Positions 54,708 through 64,000 of a stretch of 64,000 bases of DNA are shown here, piece after piece. The stretch lies in contig NZ_JANUCO010000001.1 in the NCBI RefSeq assembly GCF_024807225.1, positions 3,596,001-3,660,000 of the forward strand. The letters are read 5' to 3'. The translations under genes and the position numbers were made by a program. The notes under the pieces were generated by a model. The model was not told where the DNA came from. It did no database searches and was given only the letters and a program-made list of their open reading frames with translations. Positions within the stretch are counted from its first letter, which is position 1. Each line of letters begins with the position of its first letter. Source of the DNA: Chryseobacterium ginsenosidimutans (GTDB taxonomy: Bacteria; Bacteroidota; Bacteroidia; Flavobacteriales; Weeksellaceae).

Positions 54708-55100
54708 CTATTCATTTACTTTTTCGAGTTTTAGCCACTTGTCGCTTTCAAATCGTCCAGATTTGATATAATAAAATGTATTAATTTTTTTAATATAAAT
54801 TGTATTAATCATACTATCATTCGAACACAAACCTTCACCTTTATAACTCATAACAAATACCTTATTTACACCTTTTTTAATAGAATATTCTCCTTCACAA
54901 TATGCTTCTAAAGAGTTATTTGTATCAATTCTTAAAAATGCTTTGTTATTTTTAAAATGAAGATTAAACTTAATGTTAATAATATTTTCGGTTTCTATTT
55001 CTTCAACTTTTGTTGTTATCATGTAATTTCCAGAGAGATATTTTTGTGCATAACTATTGGAAAACAATATCAAAAGAAAAACGTAAGTAATTTTTTTCAT
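54708..55100 (-). CDS. Small secreted protein at the end of the T6SS island
   Basis: 130 residues with a signal peptide (about 18 residues, ending NSYAQ). The mature part is beta-rich with two Cys (AYCEGEYS and GEGLCSND) that could form a disulfide in the periplasm. No family recognised. It lies 93 bases past a lipoprotein thought to give immunity and is equally AT-rich, so it may be a second immunity protein or an orphan. Low certainty on role. Confidence 0.6.
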   Translation of the reverse strand: MKKITYVFLLILFSNSYAQKYLSGNYMITTKVEEIETENIINIKFNLHFKNNKAFLRIDTNNSLEAYCEGEYSIKKGVNKVFVMSYKGEGLCSNDSMINTIYIKKINTFYYIKSGRFESDKWLKLEKVNE

Positions 55101-55193
55101 TTTATTTTAAAGTAGAATTAAAGTTGTCATTTATCACCCCAAAGATCAATTCTTTTATCAAATATTACTTTTATAATGGCTCAGATAGTTTAA

Positions 55194-55796
55194 TCATTTC
55201 TGTTTTAAATATTCAGAAATTAATTTTATATATAATGAAAAAGCATTTTCAGGTATGTCTTTCTCTTTTATTTCTTTTATTAGCGTCCATTTATTATTTT
55301 CATATAAATAAATAGACTCTACCGCTTCTTTATTAATATCAAACTCTTGTGTTTCATTATCATATTTTTCGATATACTTTTTATCTAATAGGCTTACTAA
55401 AATGTAATATCTTTCTTTTTGTAATTGAAGTCTTTTTCTAATTTTAGGGGAATCATTTGCAATATCTATAGGGTTACCAGCCTTTGAAAAATAACCTTTG
55501 GGATTATTTATATTCCAATAATATTGTTCTCCTTTATCTTTACCAATAAAATTCACAGAAAAAGCACCAATATTTTTATCTAAATAAGAATAAGACGGGT
55601 ATAGATCTCCTGTCAATTCGTCTGAAATTGAGAATCCATTTTTTTGATATTTCTCATCTAAAAAATTAATTTTAGTGTAATTATTACTTCTATTTGTAAT
55701 TATAGGTTTCTTATCTAGAGACTCTATCTTCTCTTGTGTTTGACCATTACAACTGTTTAGTATAAATAAAATTGTAAGTATAAATAGTTGTTTCAT
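55194..55796 (-). CDS. Lipoprotein, candidate immunity protein of the peptidoglycan-hydrolase effector
   Basis: 200 residues with a lipoprotein signal (MKQLFILTILFILNSC, lipobox LNSC). The mature part is polar and AT-rich with no recognised domain. Its ATG overlaps the effector's stop by four bases (ATGA), so the two are translationally coupled. A periplasmic, membrane-tethered partner is what a cell needs against a peptidoglycan-cutting effector of its siblings. The immunity role is inference from position and compartment. Confidence 0.65.
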   Translation of the reverse strand: MKQLFILTILFILNSCNGQTQEKIESLDKKPIITNRSNNYTKINFLDEKYQKNGFSISDELTGDLYPSYSYLDKNIGAFSVNFIGKDKGEQYYWNINNPKGYFSKAGNPIDIANDSPKIRKRLQLQKERYYILVSLLDKKYIEKYDNETQEFDINKEAVESIYLYENNKWTLIKEIKEKDIPENAFSLYIKLISEYLKQK

Positions 55797-58337
55797 AATT
55801 TAATTGGATTGCCTTTAGTTGTTTCATCAAATTTTGTTTTCATAAATTGTTCTGCATCAATTCTTTTTGTACTGCCATAAAATTTATTTTCTCTTGACGC
55901 TTCAATATGAACATGCCAGTATTTAATTTCTATTCCTCTTGAACCATTAGGTTTTAAACCTGCATTTCCAGTACATCCTGATATTCCTATTATTTGACCA
56001 TGTTTAATTTTTTGCCCTTTTTTAACTTTTACACTGTCCAAATGACAATAAATAATCCAAACATCTTTTCCTTCTTTATCTTTTGACTTTATAGTAATCG
56101 TATTTCCCATAGAGTTCAATCTATATTCTTGAGACTTGAAAGATGTTACAGTATCTACTACTTCACCACATAAGAGGGAATGAATTTCAACAAATTTACC
56201 ATTACTAAGTATATCTACTCCAGTATGATAATAACCTTTCGGATGAGTTGAATTATATCTTTTCTTTCTATTAAATCTATTTTTATTTACATTATCACTC
56301 TGATTATTTATTTTAGGATTTGGAATTACGTCTGCATATTCAAAACATTGAGAACAGTCATCAGAACAATTTCCATCTGATTTTAAATTTTCTTTTGTAA
56401 TACCACAAGAAAAATTAGCTTCTTTTACAGATAATCCTTCTGTATATATTTCCTGTGCTACCATTGCAACTTCCCAAACATAAGTATTACCGTTTGGATC
56501 AGTTGGAACCTTTTTTTTAATTTTTTTCCCTTTTTTATTGATTTTAGTTACATATTCCCATTCTCCTTTTTCTTTATAAAACAAAGGATTATTTCGATAT
56601 GCTGCACCATGTAAAACTACATACTCTCTTTCCGAACCATGTCCACATGCTTTTGGATATAAAACGGCTAAATATAAATCTACCAATGTTTTGTATTTAG
56701 CTTTTTTCGGTGTTAAGTGTTTTTCAACATAATTCATTTGTTCTATAAAAGTCATTTTAATCAACTTTTCTTGTGTTGTTCCTATTGTTTCAGCAGCATC
56801 TTCTCCAAATTGTATAAGACCAACATAACCAATTCCATTGTCAATGGAAGGACTAAATGTTTCTGCGGTTTCCAAAGCCATTACAGTCATTAACCAATTT
56901 GGATCGACTCCAAGATTCTTCGCAACTTCAATAACTTTTTTTCTTTCATTACATCCAAGCTTATCTCCCCAAACCAAATCATACTGTTTACAAATACAAG
57001 TCCCTGTTTGTTTCTCTTGTTTCGATTCCTTCACCACCGCCGCACTTTTCACCTTCTCCACTTCCATCAATCCATCCGAATCAACTCCAAATCTCTTAGA
57101 ATAAGCCGACACATCCAACGGCAAAACTTCAATAAAATAGTTTTGAGAATCTTTATCAGGATCACCCCAAACATCAATCCCATTCTCAAACATTTCTTTT
57201 GTAATGGTAATTTCAGGCATATCTGCTAAATCATAACTTAGTTTTATCTTATTGCTTCTGTAGATCTCATCATGAGAAGCTGCATCATATTCCCAAATTA
57301 CATATTGAATATGTTTATCTTTCATATTACTGGATGCAATCCGTACTCTTATCTTATCTCCAACCGTAATTTTCGAAAGTTTTTGTCCATTATTATTCAC
57401 AAAATACGCATCAGTAATTCTCCCTTGCGCATCTGTCTGCTTTGGTGCGGAAGAACTTTTTGTCGCCGGAAATTTGGGTGTATTTTCTTTAGGCTGAGAT
57501 TTCTGTGAAGTCGTTTTCTTTGGCTCTTGTTGTTTGGAAGTAGAAGGAGATTGCTTTTTTGGAGGAATTGGCGACTTTGGTGAATCTTTTTTATAATCAG
57601 GATTCGCTATATCTACATTCACCTGACTTGCTCCTTTTATTTTGCCGTGATAACTTGCTGTTATATAATATTCATGGTTTTTTCCTTCGCTTTTCTCTCC
57701 TTTCATCAGATATTTATTGGCAACCTGTTTTAGGATTCTTTCATCGGAACTTAATGGTATTTTTGTCTCCGCAATTCCCTTTTCATTAACTTTTGCTTTA
57801 TATGTTCTGAGATTTCGGTTGTTTTTATTCACCACAGCATTATGCCCTCCTCCTGAAGCATCGTCTTCCCATAGCTGAAATTCTATTTCCTCATCAAACA
57901 TGGCAATACAATGCGCTTGTGCAATCAAAGTATCTCGATAATTAGCTTTGTTAACATCTTTTGAACCTCTGTTAAGCAAAATAACTTTATCTATTTGAGG
58001 TGTTTTGCTACTGGCTGGAACAATATCTAATGCTCCTGCTAAAGTTTTAGAAGATGCCGCACTGGGAAGTAGCCCAGGTTTTACTTCATATACTTTCAGA
58101 CGAAATTCTACACCAATACCTATTTCGCCAAAATTGTATAAAACTTTTATACCTTTTTTGGGAGTTTGGGTAATATCTTTCCAGGTGTTATTTTTTCCCT
58201 TTTTGTAAATATACCATTCGTAAGTTGTGTTGGAAACTTCCAAAACCACCCATTAATATGGATGCGAAAGTATTGATCTCGTACTCATATTTAATCCCTA
58301 CAACAGGATTCTGATTGCCTATTATTTTTCCTGCCAT
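55793..58337 (-). CDS. T6SS effector with lysozyme-like and M23 endopeptidase domains, frameshifted near its N-terminus
   Basis: About 848 residues when repaired. Order: a short N-terminal module (MAGKIIGNQNPVVGIKYEY), a beta-rich region with YEWYIYKKGKNNTWKDITQT, a second region after a Pro/Lys/Ser-rich linker, then a lysozyme-like fold with catalytic Glu in LMTVMALETAETFSP and GIGYVGLIQFG, and last an M23 peptidase with YYHTGVDI (HxxxD) and WHVHIEAS (HxH). It could cut both glycan and peptide parts of the wall. No signal peptide, so delivery rather than export is implied. The N-terminal 29 codons lie in another frame; one extra G near 58248-58251 would account for it. The following gene is a likely immunity lipoprotein. 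Confidence 0.82.
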
Positions 58338-58340
58338 AGC

Positions 58341-59162
58341 TTAACTGTAATATAATTGGTCTGTATCATTCACCTCCTCTTTAAACTCATTATAATCCAT
58401 TATCGGATTATATATTTGCTGTTCCTGTGTATTGGCGTTATTCGCATGACTTTTACCTGCTTCACTCTCTTGACCATGCTTGAAAACCTTTATTTTTCCG
58501 CCTGTACTGCACATGAGTTCCGAAGCTTCTGTGAGGCAGCTTTTACCCATTACTTTTACTTTTTCATAAGGCTTTTTCCATTTTCCTGCAGCGGCATAAG
58601 CACATGGAAGATAACCTCCCGATGAAGGTTTTAGTTTGCATTGTCCGAATGGTTGCGCCGGAGGATCAAACTGCAGATCATCTTCTGTTACTGCCAGAAA
58701 ATCGGCTTGTCCATCTGCATCATTCCAGTAATGTTTTTGGTGACTTGTAACTTTAAATTTTGGAAATTTAAATCCTTGATTACATTGTGCCATTCCTTTC
58801 TGAACGACGAAATATTTACCGTCATGTTCACTGGATTTACTTTCATTTTGTTTTTTTTCTTCTTGCTTTTCTTCTTCTTCTTTTTTCTCATCTTTTTTTT
58901 CGGATTGCTGATCTTCTTCGTCTGCTTCATCATCATAACCATTCATGGAGTTTACTTCTTCTAATTCTGGGGGTTCTTCTTTTAGGTATTTTTGATCTTC
59001 GGGAATGATGATTTCTTTTCCGGGAATCGGATCGTACCCAATTAAATCTTCTAGCGGACAATAAATGTTATGAAAAGAACGAAGTACAGCTGCGTCTTTT
59101 ACATTAAACTGAGAGGCAATAGAAGAAAGAGTATCTCCTTTTTGTACAGTATATTTTTTCAT
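58341..59162 (-). CDS. LysM and PAAR-like (DUF4280) protein
   Basis: 273 residues. An N-terminal LysM (YTVQKGDTLSSIASQF, about 4-50) is joined by a highly charged Glu/Lys linker (about 65-115) to a DUF4280 domain (GKYFVVQKGMAQCNQGFKFP, PAQPFGQCKL, GYLPCAYAAAGKW, GKSCLTEASELMCSTGG). DUF4280 proteins are PAAR-like spike tips that fit on VgrG; the paired Cys may bind metal. It precedes the effector by three bases, so it is the probable adaptor or tip for that effector. Confidence 0.85.
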   Translation of the reverse strand: MKKYTVQKGDTLSSIASQFNVKDAAVLRSFHNIYCPLEDLIGYDPIPGKEIIIPEDQKYLKEEPPELEEVNSMNGYDDEADEEDQQSEKKDEKKEEEEKQEEKKQNESKSSEHDGKYFVVQKGMAQCNQGFKFPKFKVTSHQKHYWNDADGQADFLAVTEDDLQFDPPAQPFGQCKLKPSSGGYLPCAYAAAGKWKKPYEKVKVMGKSCLTEASELMCSTGGKIKVFKHGQESEAGKSHANNANTQEQQIYNPIMDYNEFKEEVNDTDQLYYS

Positions 59163-59212
59163 CTTTTTTGTGTTTATTCTTCAATTAAAGTATTAAATTT
59201 CTTTCGTGAAAT

Positions 59213-60250
59213 TTAATTTTTCACTTCCTTTACTGTCAATATCTGTCTGCTGTAGATCTCTTCTTCATGCCAGATTGTGACGGATGCTTCTGCCTGTGAA
59301 AATCTTCTTGTTACTTTATGTGTTTTGTACCGAAGTTCTATTTCTACAGAAGCGGGATTATCTTCATTTTCTTTGAATTTCATGCCTCGAAGCAATTCCT
59401 GTACGCTGTAAATGTCCTGCATATTTCCATGAATTATAGTTTCTATAAATTCATTATCTTCATGATTATATTCTGCATCAAAACGAAATTTTACAGGGAA
59501 AGAATTTTGAACGATATACCATTCTTCTTCCCAGGATTTTTTTTTATGAAACCAGTCCATTTTTGGAAAAACAATCTGATAAAGCAGGGTTGCAGAAAAC
59601 TGTTTAAGTAAAAAATTTTCGTCCCCGATATTTTCTTGAAATTTATTAATATATTTCTTTGAGATTTCGCCAACAAAAAAGTCCTCAAGATCCTGTTTTT
59701 TACTTAAAAACTTTTGAATAATATCTTTATGATTATACAATCCTTTAATTTTTCCCTGAGCCAAAACGGTGAATGCAATCGGTGAAATACTGTTCATACA
59801 GGCAATAGAAAGCGAGCTTATTTTATCATCCACCGATTCGTTATGTTTCTTAAATCCGGAACAGTATGTTTCTGCAATAAATCCTTCAGTTGCGGTTTCC
59901 CTAAGTGCAATATGAAACAGATAATCCACTTCAAGATCTTCTGTCAAAGATTTTTCAAATCTTTCTTTTACTTGATATTCTTTAGCATAAAAATTTTTTG
60001 AAAGATAATATGCCGGAAGTTCACCATCTTTTATCTGAATATGTTTTTTTTCTTTTAACTCAGCCATTATATTTGAAGGCGGAATTAAAATTTCATGAAA
60101 TCCCTTAAGATCATATCCAATAAGATTTTTTATATCGCAATACGTGTTGTGATATTTTCTTAATTCATCCACAGCAACGCCCAATTCCTCAGCAACGGAA
60201 GCTAAAGTATCTCCTTGTTTTATGTGATATGTTGGAATACTGATGTTCAT
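59213..60250 (-). CDS. LysM-domain protein of the T6SS island
   Basis: 345 residues. LysM at the N-terminus (YHIKQGDTLASVAEELGV, about 8-58), then a mostly helical middle and a beta-rich C-terminal third with no motif I recognise. LysM proteins of this type accompany VgrG and DUF4280 genes in Bacteroidota type VI clusters, perhaps as chaperones or adaptors (family context). It lacks a signal peptide. The upstream spacer of 138 bases may hold a promoter. Confidence 0.75.
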   Translation of the reverse strand: MNISIPTYHIKQGDTLASVAEELGVAVDELRKYHNTYCDIKNLIGYDLKGFHEILIPPSNIMAELKEKKHIQIKDGELPAYYLSKNFYAKEYQVKERFEKSLTEDLEVDYLFHIALRETATEGFIAETYCSGFKKHNESVDDKISSLSIACMNSISPIAFTVLAQGKIKGLYNHKDIIQKFLSKKQDLEDFFVGEISKKYINKFQENIGDENFLLKQFSATLLYQIVFPKMDWFHKKKSWEEEWYIVQNSFPVKFRFDAEYNHEDNEFIETIIHGNMQDIYSVQELLRGMKFKENEDNPASVEIELRYKTHKVTRRFSQAEASVTIWHEEEIYSRQILTVKEVKN

Positions 60251-60388
60251 TTCATTAAAAACGATGTATAAGTTAAGTGCAACAGATTAAAGCAAAATAT
60301 AATATTGATATTTCTAAATGATCAGGTATATTACAGAGTTATTCCCATGGATACTAAAAGAATTATTTTAAAATTTTTAACTAAAAAC

Positions 60389-60937
60389 TCAATCATTTAT
60401 TAGATAAGGTTCAACAGCTTTTATGTATCTCCATCCATTTTTTTCGAATTTCACATTATAGCGACCATAACCCTCTTCAATCTTTAATTTATATTTTGGG
60501 TCATAGAGTAAGTACCCAATTTTGTAACCTTCAAAACGTGGTTTTTGATAAATAATAAATTGAATTGTAGAATCCTTATTAATGTGTAGAGAATTGGAAA
60601 CTGAATATTTATCATTAGCATCTGACACTAAATTTTTATTATATAAAATATTAATTGGATTAAAAAACGTTTTACTTCCTTCTTTTCTTTTTAGTAAATC
60701 AAAATAATATTCGTTCGTTCCGAAATCATCTCTTTGCTTAGTAAAAACTATTTTATCGGAAGAATTTACAGACTGCCTTATATGATGTGTCATAAAATAT
60801 TCATGATTTTTGATTATACTATCCTTCGCACTTTCAAAGTAGGCAATATCTTTCTCATTAATATTAGGAGTATAAAAGTAATAACCAATACTTACTACTA
60901 ATACAATTAAAATAAATATTAAAAACTTATTTTTCAT
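60389..60937 (-). CDS. Membrane-anchored protein, candidate immunity partner of the His/Cys effector
   Basis: 182 residues with one N-terminal membrane helix (FLIFILIVLVVSIGYYFY) and a periplasmic AT-rich domain. The start codon overlaps the effector's stop by one base (TAATG). No family recognised. Coupling, compartment and low GC match an immunity gene; not proven. Confidence 0.65.
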   Translation of the reverse strand: MKNKFLIFILIVLVVSIGYYFYTPNINEKDIAYFESAKDSIIKNHEYFMTHHIRQSVNSSDKIVFTKQRDDFGTNEYYFDLLKRKEGSKTFFNPINILYNKNLVSDANDKYSVSNSLHINKDSTIQFIIYQKPRFEGYKIGYLLYDPKYKLKIEEGYGRYNVKFEKNGWRYIKAVEPYLIND

Positions 60938-62374
60938 TATTGAGGCTTAAATTCTGTTAATTTATTATCCAATCCTTTTGGTGTATCTCCACCTTTAACA
61001 CCATTTATTGCTCCTGTTGAATTCCAGACTGCATGATCCCCATCTTGCCATATTTTATATCCCAAAAATCCACCTTTTTCAACATTCTTATCATTTATTT
61101 CTATCTTTTTAAAATTTCCGTGCCACGTTGGTTGATAGTCTGACCTTGTTTTAAATGCAAAAACAGAGATTCCAAGATAATTTGCTAATTTTTGAGCTAA
61201 ACTTTGTTCTGAATGAATATCTGAAGGAAAAATTGATGGTTCATATAAATAAACATTTGAAAATCCTCTTTTAAGCTCAGTATACCTTCTCTGAGCGGAT
61301 TCTTTAGTTAAATGTTTTTCTGTAAAATCAGCTTTTCCTGCAAAATACTGAAGAGTATAATATGATGTGAAATCATCTTGCATAACATCTTTTTGGTCAT
61401 TTCCTGTTCTGCATGCATAAGAATGAACCTGAGCGTCCTTAGAAAATATTTTTTTATTTATCTTATTTATTTCTGGAAAAGTAAAAGTTTCTGGACCATC
61501 GATGTTCTTTCCTATGTGTCCTAAACCAAAAGTAATTTTACTAGGCATCCCATGTGAATAAAAATGTAAAAATTTAATATTTTGATAACCGTTAATTTTA
61601 TTTATCATTTCTGAAACATTGCTAATTTGTACATAGTCAATTTCTAAATTTGTATATTTTGAAATTAAAGATTTTTTCACCTCATTGATTTCTGCTTGAT
61701 TATATGAAGTTTCATCTAGGGATTTAATATAATTAAAATAAATTAAGCAAACTTTTTTCCATTTATTCTTATTCAAAAGTAATGTTCTGACTGCCTGTGC
61801 AAAAAATCTCATTTTATTTCCATACGTTGGCTCATGCAATTCTGAACCCACTACCATAATTGCATCACACAACACTATAATATCAACTTTTACACTAGCA
61901 TTTTCATTAGGAGCTTTGAAGAATGCATACATTCTAAGTTTTGAAGAATCATTACTTCCTAATACTTTATGGGTAATTTCTTTATATCCTTTACAAGATA
62001 CATCCTTAAGATTTTTCAAAGTTCCATCATCATATTTCACCCCCCATCTTAAATTTTGTAATTCTCCTTTTTTAGGTTTCTCGATTAAATTGAGTCACTT
62101 TATAGGTATACCATTTGTCTTTTTCTACTACATCAACTTTTTTATCTTTTTCATCAAACGGACCTTCTACTTTTAAAACTCTTAACTCTAAAGGAGGTTT
62201 TCTGTCTCTTTTTTTATTATGACTAACTCCTCCTTTTTTACCATCCTGATAAAATTTCCCAGTAACAGTATTTCTTGTTTTTTTACTTTCCTCAAGAATC
62301 TGTCCGTTTGCCTTGCCTTTTATATTTTTAGCAATTATGGTGATTTGTCCTTTATTTTGATCTTTTTCAGACAT
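60937..62374 (-). pseudogene. T6SS effector with a His-Gly / Cys peptidase-like domain, frameshifted
   Basis: The first 100 residues (MSEKDQNKGQITIIAKNIKG, KVEGPFDEKDKKVD, WYTYKVTQFNRE) end in one frame and the rest (VKYDDGTLKNLKD to the stop at 60937) is in another. Removing one A from GAAACC on the coding strand (62077-62079) gives FNREPKKGELQNLRWGVKYD and about 478 residues. The N-terminal part looks like the Ig-like leader of Bacteroidota effectors. The C-terminal half has IKFLHFYSHGMPSKITFGLG and VHSYACRTGN, a His-Gly then Cys pair like clan CD (caspase/CHAT or DUF4347) enzymes. Follows vgrG by 10 bases. Confidence 0.7.
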
Positions 62375-62384
62375 GGCTCAGATT

Positions 62385-64000
62385 TTATGCATTATGACCT
62401 TTTTCTCCAGATAAATTATGTATCGTTTCTTCACTATTTTGAATATAATCTTTTCCGGCTGCGACATCTATATTCTCCATAGCATTTTTGTGAATATCAT
62501 TGGCTTCATAGCTATAGCTCTCGCTTGCAATTTTGGTAATATTAGTTGCATTCAGAGAATAATCCATAGTCGCATTCTGAAAAATATTCATCCCAGCTAC
62601 TTCTGTAATATTCATGCCTGCAGAATTACTTTTATTCATACCCACACTCGTCGTCATATTCTGTCCAACATTAATATTCATATTTTTCCCAGCCGTCAAA
62701 GTCATATCATTCGGCGCATTCACATTAATATTCCCCGCACCATCCATCAGATAAGTATTTCCACTCGGATCTTCTATAAAAACAGAACCTTCCGCATCAT
62801 TTAAAATAATCTTAGTTCCGCTTCTAGTGTGAATAACCTTCTTGTCATTTCCACTTGTATGATAAGAGCTGATTTCGCTTCCGTTATAATGCGTTCCCAT
62901 TACAAAAGGTTTTTCTGCATTCCCTGATTCAAAACCCACTAAAACTTCTTCTCCAATTTCTGGAATAAAATGAAAACCTTTGCCACTTCCTGAGTGAGGT
63001 TGTATTAATCTAATCCAAGGTGTGGTCTCATTTTTCTCTTCCTGCCACGGAAACTGAACCTTTATTCTACCCATTCCCATCGGATCATTATTGTCGATTA
63101 CTTTTGCCGGTTGTTCTTCACCTTTTGGTAACGCTTCATTATCGATGTACGGAGCAGCATTGAATAAATCCGGAATTCCCACAAACTCATTGTAATAATC
63201 TTCACCATTATAGCAATGTTTAATTTCTATAATACGGTAGGTTTCCATTGCTTTTGAGTTGATATCCGAAATTTCAGCTCTTCCGCCTATTTTAAGATCA
63301 GGGTCTTTACTTTTTCCTCTTACCTGCATAAGATTTTCCCTGCTTTCTTTTTCTCTTCGCACCGCTTCTTCCAGTTCTTTATCCGAACTATCACTGATAC
63401 CGGTATGATTGAAATGCATTTTCGGTTTTTTCTTGAAAACATTTCGTGAAGCGTTCACAGAAATACTTTGAAAAGGATTTTCCTTAAATTCTGATTTTAT
63501 ACTGCTACTGTCTTTTTCAATCTTTGAACCGCTTTGTGCATCGTAAGAAATATAGCTGAAATCCTGAGGCTGCACTCTCATTTCGAATTCAATATCAATT
63601 AAATCAATATTTTCTGCAAGCTTCACCATCGGCTGTACTGCCGTTCCGAAAATAAGATTCTGACCATTGTAATAGAAAAATTCTCCATAACGGATTGCTA
63701 ATCTTCTGATAAACTGATAGTCAGACTCTTTGTATTGAACAGTATAAGGAAGTGTATATTTTGTATTGGGCAATTCAACTTTTATTTTTGCTTCCTGTGG
63801 ATAACCTTCCGTTACTTTTTCAAAAATATCTCCCAGTGTTTTATCTTCAAAACTTTGACAGTCTCTTCCGTTTTCCAGCAAGATACTTGGAGCATAACCT
63901 GTAATATAAAGGTTTCCATAGCCTCCTCCTTCATCTTTTTTGTTGCGTATACCTCCGATAATTCCGGCAAAAGTCTGTCTTGGTTTTCCAAAACGCCAAT
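62385..64000 (-). CDS. vgrG: Type VI secretion spike protein VgrG (TssI), 5' end outside the window
   Basis: The frame is open to the window's right edge, so the N-terminus is missing. The gp27-like part includes SFEDKTLGDIFEKVTEGYPQ and YTVQYKESDYQFIRRLAIRY; the gp5-like OB fold is at KVIDNNDPMGMGRIKVQFPW and RLIQPHSGSGKGFHFIPEIG. The C-terminal needle is a beta-helix of short repeats (GKNMNINVGQNMTTSVGMN and so on), without a fused effector. It heads the cassette of effector/immunity pairs and PAAR-like adaptors on the same strand. The subtype iii assignment rests on the host group, not on core tss genes, which are not in view. Confidence 0.93.
   Translation of the reverse strand, partial: WRFGKPRQTFAGIIGGIRNKKDEGGGYGNLYITGYAPSILLENGRDCQSFEDKTLGDIFEKVTEGYPQEAKIKVELPNTKYTLPYTVQYKESDYQFIRRLAIRYGEFFYYNGQNLIFGTAVQPMVKLAENIDLIDIEFEMRVQPQDFSYISYDAQSGSKIEKDSSSIKSEFKENPFQSISVNASRNVFKKKPKMHFNHTGISDSSDKELEEAVRREKESRENLMQVRGKSKDPDLKIGGRAEISDINSKAMETYRIIEIKHCYNGEDYYNEFVGIPDLFNAAPYIDNEALPKGEEQPAKVIDNNDPMGMGRIKVQFPWQEEKNETTPWIRLIQPHSGSGKGFHFIPEIGEEVLVGFESGNAEKPFVMGTHYNGSEISSYHTSGNDKKVIHTRSGTKIILNDAEGSVFIEDPSGNTYLMDGAGNINVNAPNDMTLTAGKNMNINVGQNMTTSVGMNKSNSAGMNITEVAGMNIFQNATMDYSLNATNITKIASESYSYEANDIHKNAMENIDVAAGKDYIQNSEETIHNLSGEKGHNA

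Noticed and set aside
55124..55315. 63-residue plus-strand ORF ending in a hydrophobic stretch
   Set aside because: It mostly covers the complement of the lipoprotein gene and a short spacer; no sign of translation.
58688..58942. Lys/Met-rich 84-residue ORF inside the LysM-DUF4280 gene
   Set aside because: Low-complexity shadow of the Glu/Lys linker in another frame.
908..62079. Programmed +1 or -1 ribosomal frameshifting at the GAAAC sites
   Set aside because: The sites lack heptameric slippery sequences or downstream structures, occur in unrelated enzymes, and topB and polyprenyl synthetase homologues are not known to need it.
1..64000. tRNA or rRNA genes
   Set aside because: I saw no cloverleaf with a TTCGA-type T-loop and CCA-side stem and no rRNA-like conserved stretch on reading both strands by eye; a tRNA search program would settle it.

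Overview
The window reads as a chromosomal segment of a Flavobacteriia bacterium, most likely Chryseobacterium or a close Weeksellaceae relative. The evidence is AT-rich DNA, TAnnTTTG-type promoter boxes, a type IX secretion sorting tail, flavobacterial dispersed repeats, an E1 alpha/beta fusion and a Bacteroidota-type (subtype iii) type VI secretion cassette. This is inference from sequence character; no database search was run.

Layout. 1-8.8 kb: end of a C1 peptidase, an Old Yellow Enzyme with divergent HxlR regulator, a methyltransferase, the fused branched-chain 2-oxoacid dehydrogenase E1 and a polyprenyl synthetase. 9-17.8 kb: sterol desaturase, rlmN, queA, AIM24 protein, DNA glycosylase, S9 peptidase, a T9SS cargo protein. 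18-23.4 kb: a LacI-controlled mannitol unit (regulator, twin operators, polyol dehydrogenase, sugar permease, outer-membrane protein). 23.4-30 kb: topB, MITE-like DNA, a 21-bp tandem array and an AT-rich patch of secreted proteins with a tandem duplication. 30-38 kb: pirin, Crp-type regulator, antiporter, and a quinone/electrophile-detoxification set with two MhqO-like dioxygenases and an MhqD-like hydrolase. 38.4-42.6 kb: a methionine uptake operon (EamA exporter, metN, metI, metQ) preceded by a palindromic operator, a Met/Cys-rich leader peptide and an attenuator-like terminator. 42.7-54.6 kb: GH3 glucosidase, Fic enzyme with twin operators, phosphoesterase, MFS pump with divergent Lrp regulator, and a lipid-linked glycosyltransfer group. 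54.7-64 kb: a VgrG-led T6SS effector island on the minus strand with two effector/immunity pairs and LysM/PAAR-like adaptors.

Two themes cut across the window. First, at least eight genes are broken by what looks like the same +1 event, an extra A in (G/C)AAC giving (G/C)AAAC on the coding strand. This points to a systematic sequencing or assembly error, possibly linked to base modification, rather than eight independent gene deaths. Second, the intergenic DNA is dense with small repeats: at least four dispersed families, two candidate MITEs with IS-like terminal repeats, and two copies of a conserved structured element resembling the Flavo-1 RNA motif.

The strongest candidates for undescribed biology are the Met/Cys leader-peptide attenuator of the methionine operon, the two T6SS effectors (one combining a lysozyme-like and an M23 domain, one with a His-Gly/Cys motif pair), the 21-bp array that reads as heptads, and the self-palindromic twin operator of the Fic gene.
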